Source of the DNA: Streptomyces sp. NRRL S-340
Lineage (GTDB): Bacteria; Actinomycetota; Actinomycetes; Streptomycetales; Streptomycetaceae
Reading direction: 5' to 3'
DNA length: 64,000 nucleotides
NCBI RefSeq assembly: GCF_000720185.1
Contig: NZ_JOIY01000009.1
Location: 62,001 to 126,000 of the forward strand
Under the pieces are notes generated by a model. It searched no databases. It was not told where the DNA came from and worked only from the letters and a program-made list of their open reading frames with translations. Numbering within the stretch: position 1 is the stretch's first letter; each line of letters begins with the position of its first letter. Of the stretch, positions 35,922 to 44,047 are shown in pieces. Position numbers and translations under genes: made by a program.

Positions 35922-36803
35922 CTACGGACCGGCCCTGCGGGGGGCGGGACGTGCCGCCGGGCCCAGCCGTGCCACGGCGCGGAGGATGTGCTGGGGCGGC
36001 AGTTGCCAGCGCACCTGGGCGGGCACGCAGCGCAGCAGCGCGCCGGTGGCCCGCAGCCGGCGGGTGACGACGCCGGGCGCGGGGGCGGGCCGGCCGTACA
36101 GTTCGTGCGCGTACGGCGGCAGGCAGGCGTAGGCCAGGTGCGCCACGTGCCGCCAGAGCAGCTCGCGCGCGGGCACGAGCGCGAGGGGCACCGGCGGGCG
36201 GCGCAGGAAGTCGTCCACCGCGCGGGCGTCGGCGCCCGCGGCGAGCCGGGGCCGCACGGAGTCGAAGTAGGCGGCCAGTTCCGGCCGGCTCGCGGGCACC
36301 GTGTCCGGGTCGAGGCCGACCAGCCGGGCGCTCGCGCGGTGTTCGGCGACGTAGCGGTCGGCGCGTGCGCGGGTGAGCGGGAAACCGGACCGCCACAGGA
36401 CGTTCAGGTAGGAGTCGATCTCCGCGCAGTGCACCCACAGCAGCAGCTCGGGCGCGTCGACGGCGTACCGTTCGCCCGTGTCCGGGTCGGTGGCCGACAG
36501 CAGGCGGTGGATCCTGCGGACCCGGGCGCCCGCCTTCTCAGCGGCGTCCGTGGTCCCGTAGGTGGTCGTGCCGACGAAGTTCGCGGTGCGCATCAGCCGG
36601 CCCCAGGCGTCGCGCCGGAAGTCGGAGTTCTCCATCACCGCGCGCACGGCGCGGGGGTGCAGTGCCTGGAGGTACAGCGCCCGGATGCCCGCGACCCACA
36701 TCATCGGATCGCTGTGCACCTGCCAGGTCACCGAGTCCGGTCCGAAGAGCCCCGCGTCCCCGTCATCCGTGGGCACGGTCGCGGCCGTGCGTATGGTCTC
36801 CAC
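35922..36803 (-). CDS. Oxygenase MpaB family (DUF2236) protein
   Basis: A 293-residue protein of the latex-clearing/MpaB group. GLFGPDSVTWQVHSDPMMWV at the N terminus is the family signature, LYLQALHPRAVRAVMENSDF contains a conserved His, and LLLWVHCAEIDSYLNVLWRS another. Relatives such as rubber oxygenase Lcp and MpaB carry heme b. There is no ATG at the domain start; a GTG at 36803, seven bases after TAGCCT, suggests leaderless translation. It may be cotranscribed with the FAD oxidoreductase, starting 84 bp upstream of that gene. Confidence 0.85.
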   Translation of the reverse strand: METIRTAATVPTDDGDAGLFGPDSVTWQVHSDPMMWVAGIRALYLQALHPRAVRAVMENSDFRRDAWGRLMRTANFVGTTTYGTTDAAEKAGARVRRIHRLLSATDPDTGERYAVDAPELLLWVHCAEIDSYLNVLWRSGFPLTRARADRYVAEHRASARLVGLDPDTVPASRPELAAYFDSVRPRLAAGADARAVDDFLRRPPVPLALVPARELLWRHVAHLAYACLPPYAHELYGRPAPAPGVVTRRLRATGALLRCVPAQVRWQLPPQHILRAVARLGPAARPAPRRAGP

Positions 36804-36951
36804 GTCCGGCAGGCTAACGCGGCGCCCGGGGCACGTCGACGGGCGCCCCGCGCGCCGTGCACCGCCGCGCCCCCGGCCGCACGCCGCCGGGGGCGCGCAG
36901 GCCGTGCCGGGAGGGATGCCGTGGCGGGAGCGCACGCCGTGCGGGGTGACG

Positions 36952-37012
36952 CCGACCGCGTGGTAGGTCGTGAAGCGGACCGCGTGGGACATCGTGCAGC
37001 GGACCGCTCGGG
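36952..37012. repeat. 24-bp tandem repeat
   Basis: Two full copies of a 24-bp unit (36952-36975 and 36976-36999) starting CCGACCGCGTGG or CGGACCGCGTGG, with a partial third from 37000, in the spacer between the MpaB-like gene and the copper-storage gene. The period is a multiple of three and one frame reads as an octapeptide repeat, but no start or domain supports a gene. Confidence 0.7.
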
Positions 37013-37087
37013 GGCGCGCGTTCTGCCGTGCGGCGCGTGCCGCGCCGGGCGGGCCGTGCCGGTGGTGCCCATGGGGCCGCCTCGTGG

Positions 37088-37480
37088 TCAGTCCAGGACC
37101 GCGGTGAACTCCCCGCAGGCCTTGGCGCAGGTCCGGCAGGCGTCCGCGGCCTGCTCCGCACCCGGGTGCCGGTCGAAGACGTGGGCGGTCTCCAGGCAGA
37201 CGGTCACGCACCACTCCAGCTGGGCACGGATACCGGCCTCGTCCTGGCTGTTCTGCTCGGACAGCACCCTGCAGGTGGCGTCGCAGACCTCCGCGCACAT
37301 GATGCCCCTGCGCCGCAGGAGGTCCTGCTCCTCACCCCCGCCCACATCCACCAGGCTCGCGCGCAGCGCACAGGCCCGCGCGCACTCCGTGCACGCCTGC
37401 GCACACGCGAAACGGTCCTCCAGGAACTGGACGAGTTCCTGTTGCGAAGGCGTCGATGATGTCGTATGCGTCGTGGTCAC
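37088..37480 (-). CDS. Four-helix bundle copper storage protein (Csp3-like)
   Basis: A 130-residue protein with 12 cysteines spaced along helices: FACAQACTECARACALRA, MCAEVCDATCRVL, WCVTVCLETAH and CRTCAKACGEF. The CxxxC pattern pointing into a four-helix bundle is that of cytosolic copper storage proteins (Csp), which hold many Cu(I) ions per monomer. No signal peptide is present, so it is cytosolic Csp3-like. Start GTG at 37480. Upstream on its strand is GGGTAC, a SigB-type -10 element. It is divergent from the ChaB gene. No CsoR or copper ATPase gene is nearby. Confidence 0.9.
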   Translation of the reverse strand: MTTTHTTSSTPSQQELVQFLEDRFACAQACTECARACALRASLVDVGGGEEQDLLRRRGIMCAEVCDATCRVLSEQNSQDEAGIRAQLEWCVTVCLETAHVFDRHPGAEQAADACRTCAKACGEFTAVLD

Positions 37481-37538
37481 ATCTCGCGAGTAGCCGGTGC
37501 CGTACCCGCCAAACCCCGTGCCACCGCGGGCCTGAGCG

Positions 37539-37563
37539 GTTTTCCGGCCACCCTGTCGGGCAC
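37539..37563 (+). promoter_or_regulatory. SigB-like promoter upstream of ChaB
   Basis: GTTT (37539-37542) and GGGCAC (37558-37563) are 15 bp apart, one base off the Streptomyces SigB pattern GNNT-N14-16-GGGTAY. The bases GGGCACCCGTGCG here recur exactly in the site before the cytochrome b gene (39207-39219). Confidence 0.45.
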
Positions 37564-37685
37564 CCGTGCGGCACCCGGAAAGCAAAGAAAGCACCGGATG
37601 ATCCCGCAGAGCACCGGAACGTGAGAAAAGCATCCGGAACGCCGCGGGGCACCGGGGCACGACCGCACCGCGGAGGTGGACGTCC

Positions 37686-38087
37686 GTGCCCGGACGACAG
37701 GAGCTGCCGTCGACGCTGGAGCGCTCCTCCCGGGACGCCCAGCGCACCTGGATCAAGGCCCACGACTCCGCCGTCGAGACGTACGGCGAGGGCGAGCGGG
37801 CCCACCGGGTGGCGTACGGCGCGCTGAAGCACATGTACGAGAAGGTCGGCGACCACTGGGAGCGCAAGGAGGGCGGGCGGAAGGGCCCCTCCGACCCGCA
37901 GTCGGCCCGGCCCCGCGGGAGCGGAGGGCGCAGCGGCGAGGGCGTCGACGAGAGCGCGTCCAAGGAGCACCTGTACGACGTGGCCAAGCGCCTGGACATC
38001 GAGGGGCGCTCGCGCATGACCAAGGACGAACTCCTGGCGGCGATCCGCAAGGCGAACCGCTCCCGGACCCGTCAGGCGCGCTCCTAG
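37686..38087 (+). CDS. ChaB family protein with Rho-N/SAP-like tail
   Basis: A 133-residue protein. The first 65 residues are a ChaB domain (LPSTLERSSRDAQRTWIKAH, RVAYGALKHMYEKVGDHW). After a Gly/Ser linker the last 45 residues (SASKEHLYDVAKRLDIEGRS, MTKDELLAAIRKAN) are a Rho N-terminal or SAP-like nucleic acid-binding module. ChaB was linked to cation transport in E. coli, but the role is not settled; actinobacterial copies occur with osmotic and oxidative stress genes. GTG start with GGAGG upstream. Confidence 0.88.
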   Translation: MPGRQELPSTLERSSRDAQRTWIKAHDSAVETYGEGERAHRVAYGALKHMYEKVGDHWERKEGGRKGPSDPQSARPRGSGGRSGEGVDESASKEHLYDVAKRLDIEGRSRMTKDELLAAIRKANRSRTRQARS

Positions 38088-38240
38088 GCCGCGTCGTCGC
38101 ACACCCGTCGTGCGCCCGCAGGGCGGGGCAGACGGGAAGGTGACGACAGGACCTGGCGCGCCGTGGCGCACCGGTCCCCGGCCGGGCCGTCGCTTCGCGC
38201 GGCGGGAGCGGGTCCGGCCGCCGCGGCCCGGCAGCGCCCC

Positions 38241-38265
38241 GGTTCGCCGGCGCGGCCAGGGGTAC
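38241..38265 (+). promoter_or_regulatory. SigB-type promoter of the DUF6479 gene
   Basis: GGTT (38241-38244) and GGGTAC (38260-38265) are separated by 15 bp, a full match to the Streptomyces SigB consensus GNNT-N14-16-GGGTAY. Transcription would begin only a few bases before the ATG at 38275. Confidence 0.6.
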
Positions 38266-38274
38266 CCGCGCTCC

Positions 38275-38643
38275 ATGAGCAACGCATCGCTGGACATCGC
38301 CGCGGCCGACGGGGCCGCGATCGGCATCTGGCCGTTCGTCGCCGGGCTGGTCCTGGTGGCCCTGCTGATCGGCGCGTTCTGGATGGGCGCGCGCATCCGC
38401 CGGCGCGAGCCCGCGCCGCCGCGCCCTCAGGAGCAGCCGCGTCTGCCCGACTCCGGCCCGGTCGGCGAGGTGCTGGAGAACCGTGAGCCCCACGAGGTGC
38501 CCCGGGACGGCGAACGGCTGACGCCGCACCGTCTGCCGGCGCACGGCAACGCCGCTTCGCGGACGAGCCCCACGCAGACGCGCCCCCGGTGGAACGAGGG
38601 GAGCAGCGGCTCGTTCGGCAGCGGCGGCTCCGGCCGCCACTGA
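38275..38643 (+). CDS. DUF6479 family small membrane protein
   Basis: A 122-residue protein with one membrane helix (GIWPFVAGLVLVALLIGAFW, residues about 17-37), a basic stop-transfer segment (GARIRRREP) and a polar Pro/Ser/Gly-rich cytoplasmic tail. This is the layout of DUF6479 proteins of Streptomyces; the function is unknown. A SigB-type promoter lies directly upstream, giving a very short leader. Confidence 0.8.
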   Translation: MSNASLDIAAADGAAIGIWPFVAGLVLVALLIGAFWMGARIRRREPAPPRPQEQPRLPDSGPVGEVLENREPHEVPRDGERLTPHRLPAHGNAASRTSPTQTRPRWNEGSSGSFGSGGSGRH

Positions 38644-38816
38644 CCCGCGCCACCGGGCCGTGGCCGGGGTCCGCACCGGGGCCCCGGCAACGGCCCGCGC
38701 CGCGGCGGGTGCGCCGGCCCGCGGGACCGGCGCACCGGGTCCCGTCCCGCGAACACGAGACCGTCGCACCGAGGGACCGCTGCGCGCGGTCCTCGCACCC
38801 GAGGGAAGTGAGATCC

Positions 38817-39170
38817 ATGGCCGACGACACCGGCCGCAGCGCCCTGCCCCTGCCCGACTACGACCAGCTGCCCCTCGGGTCCCTGGAGAGCCGGGTGCGC
38901 TCCCTGCCCGCCGAGGCGGTGGAGGAGCTGCTCGCCCACGAACGCACCCACGCCGACCGGCCGCCGGCGACCGAGGTGCTCACCGCCCGCCTGCGGCAGC
39001 TCCAGTCGGGCGCCCGGCCCACCCCGGGCGACCCCGCCGCACCGCGCCCCGAGCGGCGGGAGGGGCACGCCGGCTCCCCCGTGACCCCGGCGACCTCGCC
39101 GCAGCCGTCCAGCCCGCCGCCGCACGGCACTCCGGACCAGCGGGGCAAGCCGAAGGGCGACCGCACGTAG
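38817..39170 (+). CDS. Small DUF8129-like protein
   Basis: A 117-residue hydrophilic protein. The first 70 residues (LPLPDYDQLPLGSLESRVRS, VEELLAHERTHADRPPATEV) match the short helical domain found in many Streptomyces stress-associated small proteins, which I believe is DUF8129. The rest is a disordered Pro/Gly/Arg tail. GAGGGAAG lies upstream of the ATG. It lies between the DUF6479 gene and an orphan cytochrome b, all in one direction. Confidence 0.75.
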   Translation: MADDTGRSALPLPDYDQLPLGSLESRVRSLPAEAVEELLAHERTHADRPPATEVLTARLRQLQSGARPTPGDPAAPRPERREGHAGSPVTPATSPQPSSPPPHGTPDQRGKPKGDRT

Positions 39171-39187
39171 AGGAAGCGTCACGCCTG

Positions 39188-39221
39188 GTTTCCGGCAGCG
39201 GCGCACGGGCACCCGTGCGCC
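39188..39221 (+). promoter_or_regulatory. SigB-like promoter and long palindrome before cytochrome b
   Basis: GTTT (39188-39191) and GGGCAC (39207-39212) are 15 bp apart. The -10-like element is embedded in a perfect inverted repeat: arm GGCGCACGGG (39200-39209), centre CA, complementary arm ending at 39221, directly before the GTG start. It could be a repressor site, or a hairpin ending the DUF8129-like gene and covering the start region. Confidence 0.5.
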
Positions 39222-40844
39222 GTGCTGATGCGGAGGAGGAGGGCCCGGGCCGCGGCCGGGCTCCGTGACGCGGCCGAGCGGACCACCGACCACCTCGACG
39301 GGCGGGCACCCGTGTACGAAGCGGGGCGCCTTCTGCGGAAGGCCTTCCCCGAGCACTGGTCGTTCCTGCTGGGCGAGATCGCCCTGTACAGCTTCGTGGT
39401 GCTGCTGGTGACCGGTGTCTGGCTGACGCTGTTCTTCCGTCCGGACATGACCGAGGTCGTCTACCACGGCGCCTACACCCCGCTGGACGGCGTCCGCATG
39501 TCGGCCGCCTACCGCTCCACGCTGCACATCAGTTTCGACGTGCGCGGCGGGCTGCTGATCCGGCAGCTGCACCACTGGGCCGCGCTGGTCTTCGTCGCCG
39601 CGATCGGCGTGCACATGCTGCGCGTGTTCTTCACCGGCGCGTTCCGCCGCCCCCGCGAGATCAACTGGATGATCGGCGTGACCCTGCTCCTGCTGGCGCT
39701 CGCCGAGGGCTTCGCGGGCTACTCACTGCCGGACGACCTGCTGTCGGGGACAGGGCTGAGGATCGCGCAGGGCGTCATGCTGTCGGTCCCGGTCGTCGGG
39801 ACGTACGTCGGATTCCTCGTCCTCGGCGGCCAGTTCCCCGGGCACGAGGTGATCCCGCGGCTGTACTCGCTGCACGTCCTGCTCGTCCCGGGCCTGCTGC
39901 TCGCCCTCGTCACCGCCCACCTGATCCTGGTGTTCCACCTGAAGCACACCCAGTGGGCGGGCCGGGGCCGCACCGAGGCCGACGTGGTGGGCAAGCCGTT
40001 GTACCCCCAGTTCGCGGCGAGTTCACTGGGGCTGCTCTGCACCGTCTCCGGCGTCCTGACGCTGCTCGCCGGGGTGGCGCAGGTCAACCCCATCTGGAAG
40101 TACGGCCCTTACCGCCCCGACGTGGTGTCGAGCGGGTCCCAGCCCGACTGGTACGTCGGGTTCCTGGAAGGCTCGCTGCGGCTGGTACCGCCGTGGGAGA
40201 CCTCCGTCGCCGGGCACACCGTGATGTGGAACGTCTTCCTGCCCGCCGTCGTCCTGCCGCTCGCCCTGTTCGGCGTGCTGTACGCGTACCCCTTCTTCGA
40301 GGCGTGGGTCACCGGTGACCGTCAGGAGCACCACCTGGCCGACCGGCCCCGCGACAGGCCCGTACGCACCGGACTCGGCGTTGCCGGGCTGAGCTTCTAC
40401 GCGGTGCTGCTCGCGGCGGGCGGCAACGACATCCTCGCCCACACCTTCAAGGTCTCCCTGAACGCGCTGACCTGGACCTTCCGCGTCTGTCTGGTCCTGC
40501 TGCCGCCACTGTCCCTCATGGTCACCAAACGGCTCTGCCTCGCCCTGCGGGAGGCCGAGGCGGAGCGGCCGGCGAAGGGCGAGGAGACCGGCGAGGTGCG
40601 GCAGACGGTGAGCGGCGGCTACACCGAGCGGCGCGTGCCGGTCGACGAGGAGACCCGGTGTGCCGTACGGGCCCGGCGGGTGCCCCGGCCCCTCACCTCA
40701 CCGGAGGACGCCGACGGGGAGGCGTCCCGGGCGGGACGGCTGCGGGCCACTCTCAACTCCTGGTACTCCCAGGACGGTGGGCAGGGGCCGGGCGTTCAGG
40801 AGAGAGCGCCGGAGCCCGGTGCGGGGCGCGGGCCGCAACGCTGA
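39222..40844 (+). CDS. Orphan cytochrome b (QcrB paralog)
   Basis: A 540-residue membrane protein homologous to the cytochrome b subunit of the bc1 complex. Heme b ligands are in RQLHHWAALVFVAAIGVHML and LYSLHVLLVPGLLLALVTAH; the Qo-site signature is PDWY in GSQPDWYVGFLEGSLRL, as in actinobacterial QcrB. About nine membrane helices are followed by a 100-residue polar tail. No QcrA or QcrC gene adjoins, so it is a second copy outside the main qcrCAB operon. The start is uncertain (GTG 39222 or ATG 39228) and lacks a Shine-Dalgarno. Confidence 0.88.
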   Translation: MLMRRRRARAAAGLRDAAERTTDHLDGRAPVYEAGRLLRKAFPEHWSFLLGEIALYSFVVLLVTGVWLTLFFRPDMTEVVYHGAYTPLDGVRMSAAYRSTLHISFDVRGGLLIRQLHHWAALVFVAAIGVHMLRVFFTGAFRRPREINWMIGVTLLLLALAEGFAGYSLPDDLLSGTGLRIAQGVMLSVPVVGTYVGFLVLGGQFPGHEVIPRLYSLHVLLVPGLLLALVTAHLILVFHLKHTQWAGRGRTEADVVGKPLYPQFAASSLGLLCTVSGVLTLLAGVAQVNPIWKYGPYRPDVVSSGSQPDWYVGFLEGSLRLVPPWETSVAGHTVMWNVFLPAVVLPLALFGVLYAYPFFEAWVTGDRQEHHLADRPRDRPVRTGLGVAGLSFYAVLLAAGGNDILAHTFKVSLNALTWTFRVCLVLLPPLSLMVTKRLCLALREAEAERPAKGEETGEVRQTVSGGYTERRVPVDEETRCAVRARRVPRPLTSPEDADGEASRAGRLRATLNSWYSQDGGQGPGVQERAPEPGAGRGPQR

Positions 40845-40867
40845 GCGGCGGCAGGCACGGCGTCCTG

Positions 40868-40985
40868 CGCTCCGGCCGGTGTGTCCGCTGCCCCGGTGGG
40901 TGCGGCCCCTGCGCTCCGGCCGGTGCGCTCTACGGGCCGGTGGGTGCGGCTCCTGTGCTCCGGCCGGTGCGCTACGGGCCGGTGG
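40868..40985. repeat. About 44-bp degenerate tandem repeat
   Basis: Nearly three copies of a unit containing TGCGCTCCGGCCGGTGCGCT and CGGGCCGGTGGGTGCGG lie between convergent cytochrome b and ctaF. The last part encodes the C-terminal GGAPTGP of CtaF. Confidence 0.65.
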
Positions 40986-41388
40986 GCGCGCCGCCGCGCT
41001 CGTCGTCGCGGCCGGCGTGCTGGAAGACCAGGCCGAGGACCCCGCAGCCGAGCACTCCGAAACCCATCAGGACCAGCCAGAGGCCGAGGACGACGCCCAG
41101 GGCGAGCAGCACGGCGCCGAGCGCGACGACGACGGGCCAGGGGCTGTGCGGGGAGAAGAAGGCCAGCGGTCCGGCCGTGTCGACGACCTCGGCGTCCTGG
41201 CGGTCCTGCGCGCGCGGGCCGCGCCTGCGGTGCTGCACGCGCAGGAAGAAGGCGATGAGCGCGGCCGTCAGGCAGGTGACGGCCAGGGCGGCGGTGCCGG
41301 CGGGCTCCGCCGCCCACCATCCGTAACCGGCGGCGGTGAGGGCGAAGAAGACCGCCACGCCGGTGAAGAGCCGTGCCTCGGTTTTCAC
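40972..41388 (-). CDS. ctaF: Cytochrome c oxidase subunit IV (CtaF-like)
   Basis: A 138-residue membrane protein with four hydrophobic segments: [60 protein letters not shown] and [18 protein letters not shown]. The layout is that of actinobacterial CtaF. Its GTG overlaps the ctaD stop by four bases (GTGA), so it is translationally coupled to CtaD, its partner in the aa3 oxidase. This is a second copy apart from the main ctaCDF genes. Confidence 0.86.
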   Translation of the reverse strand: MKTEARLFTGVAVFFALTAAGYGWWAAEPAGTAALAVTCLTAALIAFFLRVQHRRRGPRAQDRQDAEVVDTAGPLAFFSPHSPWPVVVALGAVLLALGVVLGLWLVLMGFGVLGCGVLGLVFQHAGRDDERGGAPTGP

Positions 41389-43118
41389 AGGGGCGCCTCT
41401 CGGGTCGGTCGGCCGGCCGGTCCCCCGCCGTTCGTCGTTCCGTTCCCCCGGGCCACGTCCGGGTGGTGGAGGTCGAACGCCGGGGACTCGGAGCGGATGC
41501 GGGGCAGCGCGGTGAAGTTGTGGCGCGGGGGCGGGCAGGAGGTCGCCCACTCCAGCGAACGGCCGTAGCCCCAGGGGTCGTCGGTCTCCGCCCGGCGCCC
41601 GCTCCTGGCCGATTTCCAGACGTTGTACAGGAACGGCAGGGTGGACAGGCCGAGCAGGAAGGCGCCGATGGAGCTGACGGTGTTGAGGGCGGTGAAGCCG
41701 TCGGCGGCCAGGTAGTCGGCGTAACGGCGGGGCATGCCCGCCTCACCGAGCCAGTGCTGCACGAGGAACGTGGTCTGGAAGCCGGCGAAGAGGGTCCAGA
41801 AGTGGATCTTCCCGAGCCGTTCGTCGAGAAACCGGCCGGTGAACTTCGGCCACCAGAAGTAGAACCCGGCGAACATCGCGAACACCACGGTGCCGAAGAG
41901 CACGTAGTGCAGGTGGGCGACGATGAAGTAGCTGTCGGTGAGGTGGAGGTCGAGCGGCGGGGAGGCGATCAGCACGCCGCTCATCCCGCCGAGCAGGAAG
42001 GTCACCATGAAGCCGAGCGACCACAGCATGGGCGTCTCGAAGGACAGCGACCCCTTGTGCATGGTGCCGATCCAGTTGAAGAACTTCACGCCGGTGGGCA
42101 CCGCGATGAGGAACGACATGAGGGAGAAGAAGGGCAGCAGCACCGCGCCGGTGGCGAACATGTGATGCGCCCACACCACCGCGGAGAGCATGGTGATGGC
42201 GATGGTGGCACCGACCAGGGTGACGTAGCCGAAGATCGGTTTGCGGCTGAAGACCGGGATGATCTCCGAGACGATGCCGAAGAACGGCAGGGCGACGATG
42301 TACACCTCGGGGTGCCCGAAGAACCAGAACAGGTGCTGCCACAGCAGGGCGCCTCCGTCTCCGGCCTCGAAGATCCGCGCGCCGAACTTCCGGTCGGCCT
42401 CCAGGGCGAGCAGGGCGGCGGTGAGGACGGGGAAGGCGGGCAACACGAGGATCGAGGTGAACAGCGCGTTCCAGGTGAAGATCGGCATCCGGAACATGGT
42501 CATGCCGGGGGCGCGCAGGCACAGGATCGTGGTGATGAAGTTGACGGCGCCCAGCGTCGTGGAGACGCCGGTGACCACCAGGCCCATCACCCACAGGTCG
42601 CCGCCCGCGCCGGGGCTGCGGATCGCGCTGTTGAGCGGCGCGTAGGCGAACCAGCCGAAGCCGGCCGCTCCCCCGGGCACCAGGAATCCGGACACCACCA
42701 TCAGCCCGCCGAACAGGTACAGCCAGTAGGACAGCGCGTTGAGCCGCGGGAAGGCGACGTCGGGCGCGCCGATCTGCAGCGGCATGACCGCGTTGGTGAA
42801 CCCGGCGAACATCGGGGTGGCGAACAGCAGCATCATCACCGTGCCGTGGATGGTGAAGAGCTGGTTGTACTGCTCGGCGCTGACCAACTGAAGGCCGGGC
42901 CGGGCGAGTTCGGCCCGCATCAGCAGGGCGAGCACCCCGCCGAAGAGGAAGAACGAGAAGGCCGTCGCCATGTAGAGGTTGCCGATCACCTTGTGATCGG
43001 TCGTGGTGGCCCAGCGCAGCAGGGCCCGTCCGAGTGCCGGGTCCGTTCCTCCCCCGGCTCCCCCCGGTCCCCCGGATCCCCCGCGCGGTCCTCGCGTCGT
43101 CGTCCTGCCCACCGCCAT
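41385..43118 (-). CDS. ctaD: Cytochrome c oxidase subunit I, orphan copy
   Basis: A 577-residue heme-copper oxidase subunit. [16 protein letters not shown] opens the first helix; FTIHGTVMM gives the low-spin heme ligand, [15 protein letters not shown] the Cu(B) His with the cross-linked Tyr, [11 protein letters not shown] the His pair, and [15 protein letters not shown] the final heme ligands. All catalytic ligands are present, so it should be functional. CtaC and CtaE are not encoded here, so it must borrow them. The first 25 residues are a Gly-rich lead, and the ribosome site is weak. It is cotranscribed with ctaF. Confidence 0.95.
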   Translation of the reverse strand: MAVGRTTTRGPRGGSGGPGGAGGGTDPALGRALLRWATTTDHKVIGNLYMATAFSFFLFGGVLALLMRAELARPGLQLVSAEQYNQLFTIHGTVMMLLFATPMFAGFTNAVMPLQIGAPDVAFPRLNALSYWLYLFGGLMVVSGFLVPGGAAGFGWFAYAPLNSAIRSPGAGGDLWVMGLVVTGVSTTLGAVNFITTILCLRAPGMTMFRMPIFTWNALFTSILVLPAFPVLTAALLALEADRKFGARIFEAGDGGALLWQHLFWFFGHPEVYIVALPFFGIVSEIIPVFSRKPIFGYVTLVGATIAITMLSAVVWAHHMFATGAVLLPFFSLMSFLIAVPTGVKFFNWIGTMHKGSLSFETPMLWSLGFMVTFLLGGMSGVLIASPPLDLHLTDSYFIVAHLHYVLFGTVVFAMFAGFYFWWPKFTGRFLDERLGKIHFWTLFAGFQTTFLVQHWLGEAGMPRRYADYLAADGFTALNTVSSIGAFLLGLSTLPFLYNVWKSARSGRRAETDDPWGYGRSLEWATSCPPPRHNFTALPRIRSESPAFDLHHPDVARGNGTTNGGGPAGRPTREAPL

Positions 43119-43299
43119 GGCGCCGTGGGTACCCGGAAAGACCGGAACCAAGCCTCCCGTGCGCCGGCGGGGGCCGGCCGGCGGTGCGCGGGGCGGGCCG
43201 GGGCGGACGGCCGGCGCGCCCGGGTCATGGGGAGGGCGGCCGAGGCGTGCGACGACGGGAGGCGGCCGTCTCCCTGCACGTGCGGGACCGGCAGGTGCC

Positions 43300-43420
43300 G
43301 TCCGCGCGTGGGGGCCCGGGGGCGGGTCTCTTCCGCACGGTGGGACCGGGGGCAGGCGACGTCCGCGCACGTGCGGGACCGGGGGCAGGCGTCGTCCGCG
43401 CACGTGTGGCGCGGGGCGCC
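43300..43420. repeat. 33-bp tandem repeat
   Basis: Two close copies and a partial third of a 33-bp unit containing GTGCGGGACCGGGGGCAGGC and CGTCCGCGCAC lie in the divergent spacer between ctaD and the DUF1360 gene. Confidence 0.7.
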
Positions 43421-43476
43421 GCTGGGCACCCGGGCCTGGGTCCGCGATCGGCGGGACCGGTGAAGGAGGGTGTTCC

Positions 43477-43968
43477 ATGACGGCCGCACAGGAGTCGTAC
43501 GACGACCGTGACGAGGTGCCCCTGGGCGGATACGCCGCGCTCGCGGCGACGTTCACGGCGGGCGCGGCGCTCTTCGCCGGGGTGGCCCGACGGCGGGGCG
43601 TCCGGCTGCCCGAGCGGGTGCCGCCGTGGGACGTGGCCCTGCTGGGGGCGGCGACGTTCAAGGCCTCCAGGCTGCTGACCAAGGACAAGGTCACCAGTTT
43701 CCTGCGGGCGCCCTTCACCCGGCGCGGCGAGGAGCTGCCCGCGGGTGAGGTCATGGACGAGCCGCGCGGCAGCGGCGTCCGGCGCGCGGTCGGCGACCTG
43801 GTGGCCTGCCCGTTCTGCACCTCGGTGTGGGTGGCCGGCGCCCTGACCGGCGGCTACGTCTGCGCACCCCGGGCCACCCGGCTGATCTGCGCGGCTCTGG
43901 GTGCGGTCACGGCGGCGGACTGGCTCCAGTACGCCTGGACACTCACCGAGCAGGAGGCCGAGGGCTGA
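43477..43968 (+). CDS. DUF1360 membrane protein
   Basis: A 163-residue protein with membrane segments at about 18-38 ([19 protein letters not shown]), 50-68 and two C-terminal ones around the signature [20 protein letters not shown]. The helix-breaking CPFC with [13 protein letters not shown] is typical of DUF1360, also found in Bacillus spore proteins such as YjcZ-adjacent genes; the function is unknown. GGAGGG is well placed before the ATG. A terminator follows. Confidence 0.88.
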   Translation: MTAAQESYDDRDEVPLGGYAALAATFTAGAALFAGVARRRGVRLPERVPPWDVALLGAATFKASRLLTKDKVTSFLRAPFTRRGEELPAGEVMDEPRGSGVRRAVGDLVACPFCTSVWVAGALTGGYVCAPRATRLICAALGAVTAADWLQYAWTLTEQEAEG

Positions 43969-43991
43969 ACCGCGCGCCCCGGAGGGCCGTG

Positions 43992-44018
43992 GCGGCCGGT
44001 GCCGAGGGCGCCGGCCGC
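43992..44018. terminator. Bidirectional terminator
   Basis: GCGGCCGGTGCC (43992-44003) and GGCGCCGGCCGC (44007-44018) form a 12-bp stem with one G-U pair and a three-base loop, between the convergent DUF1360 and GH31 genes. Confidence 0.7.
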
Positions 44019-44047
44019 GCACGGACCTCCCGAGGACGCTCGCGCGG

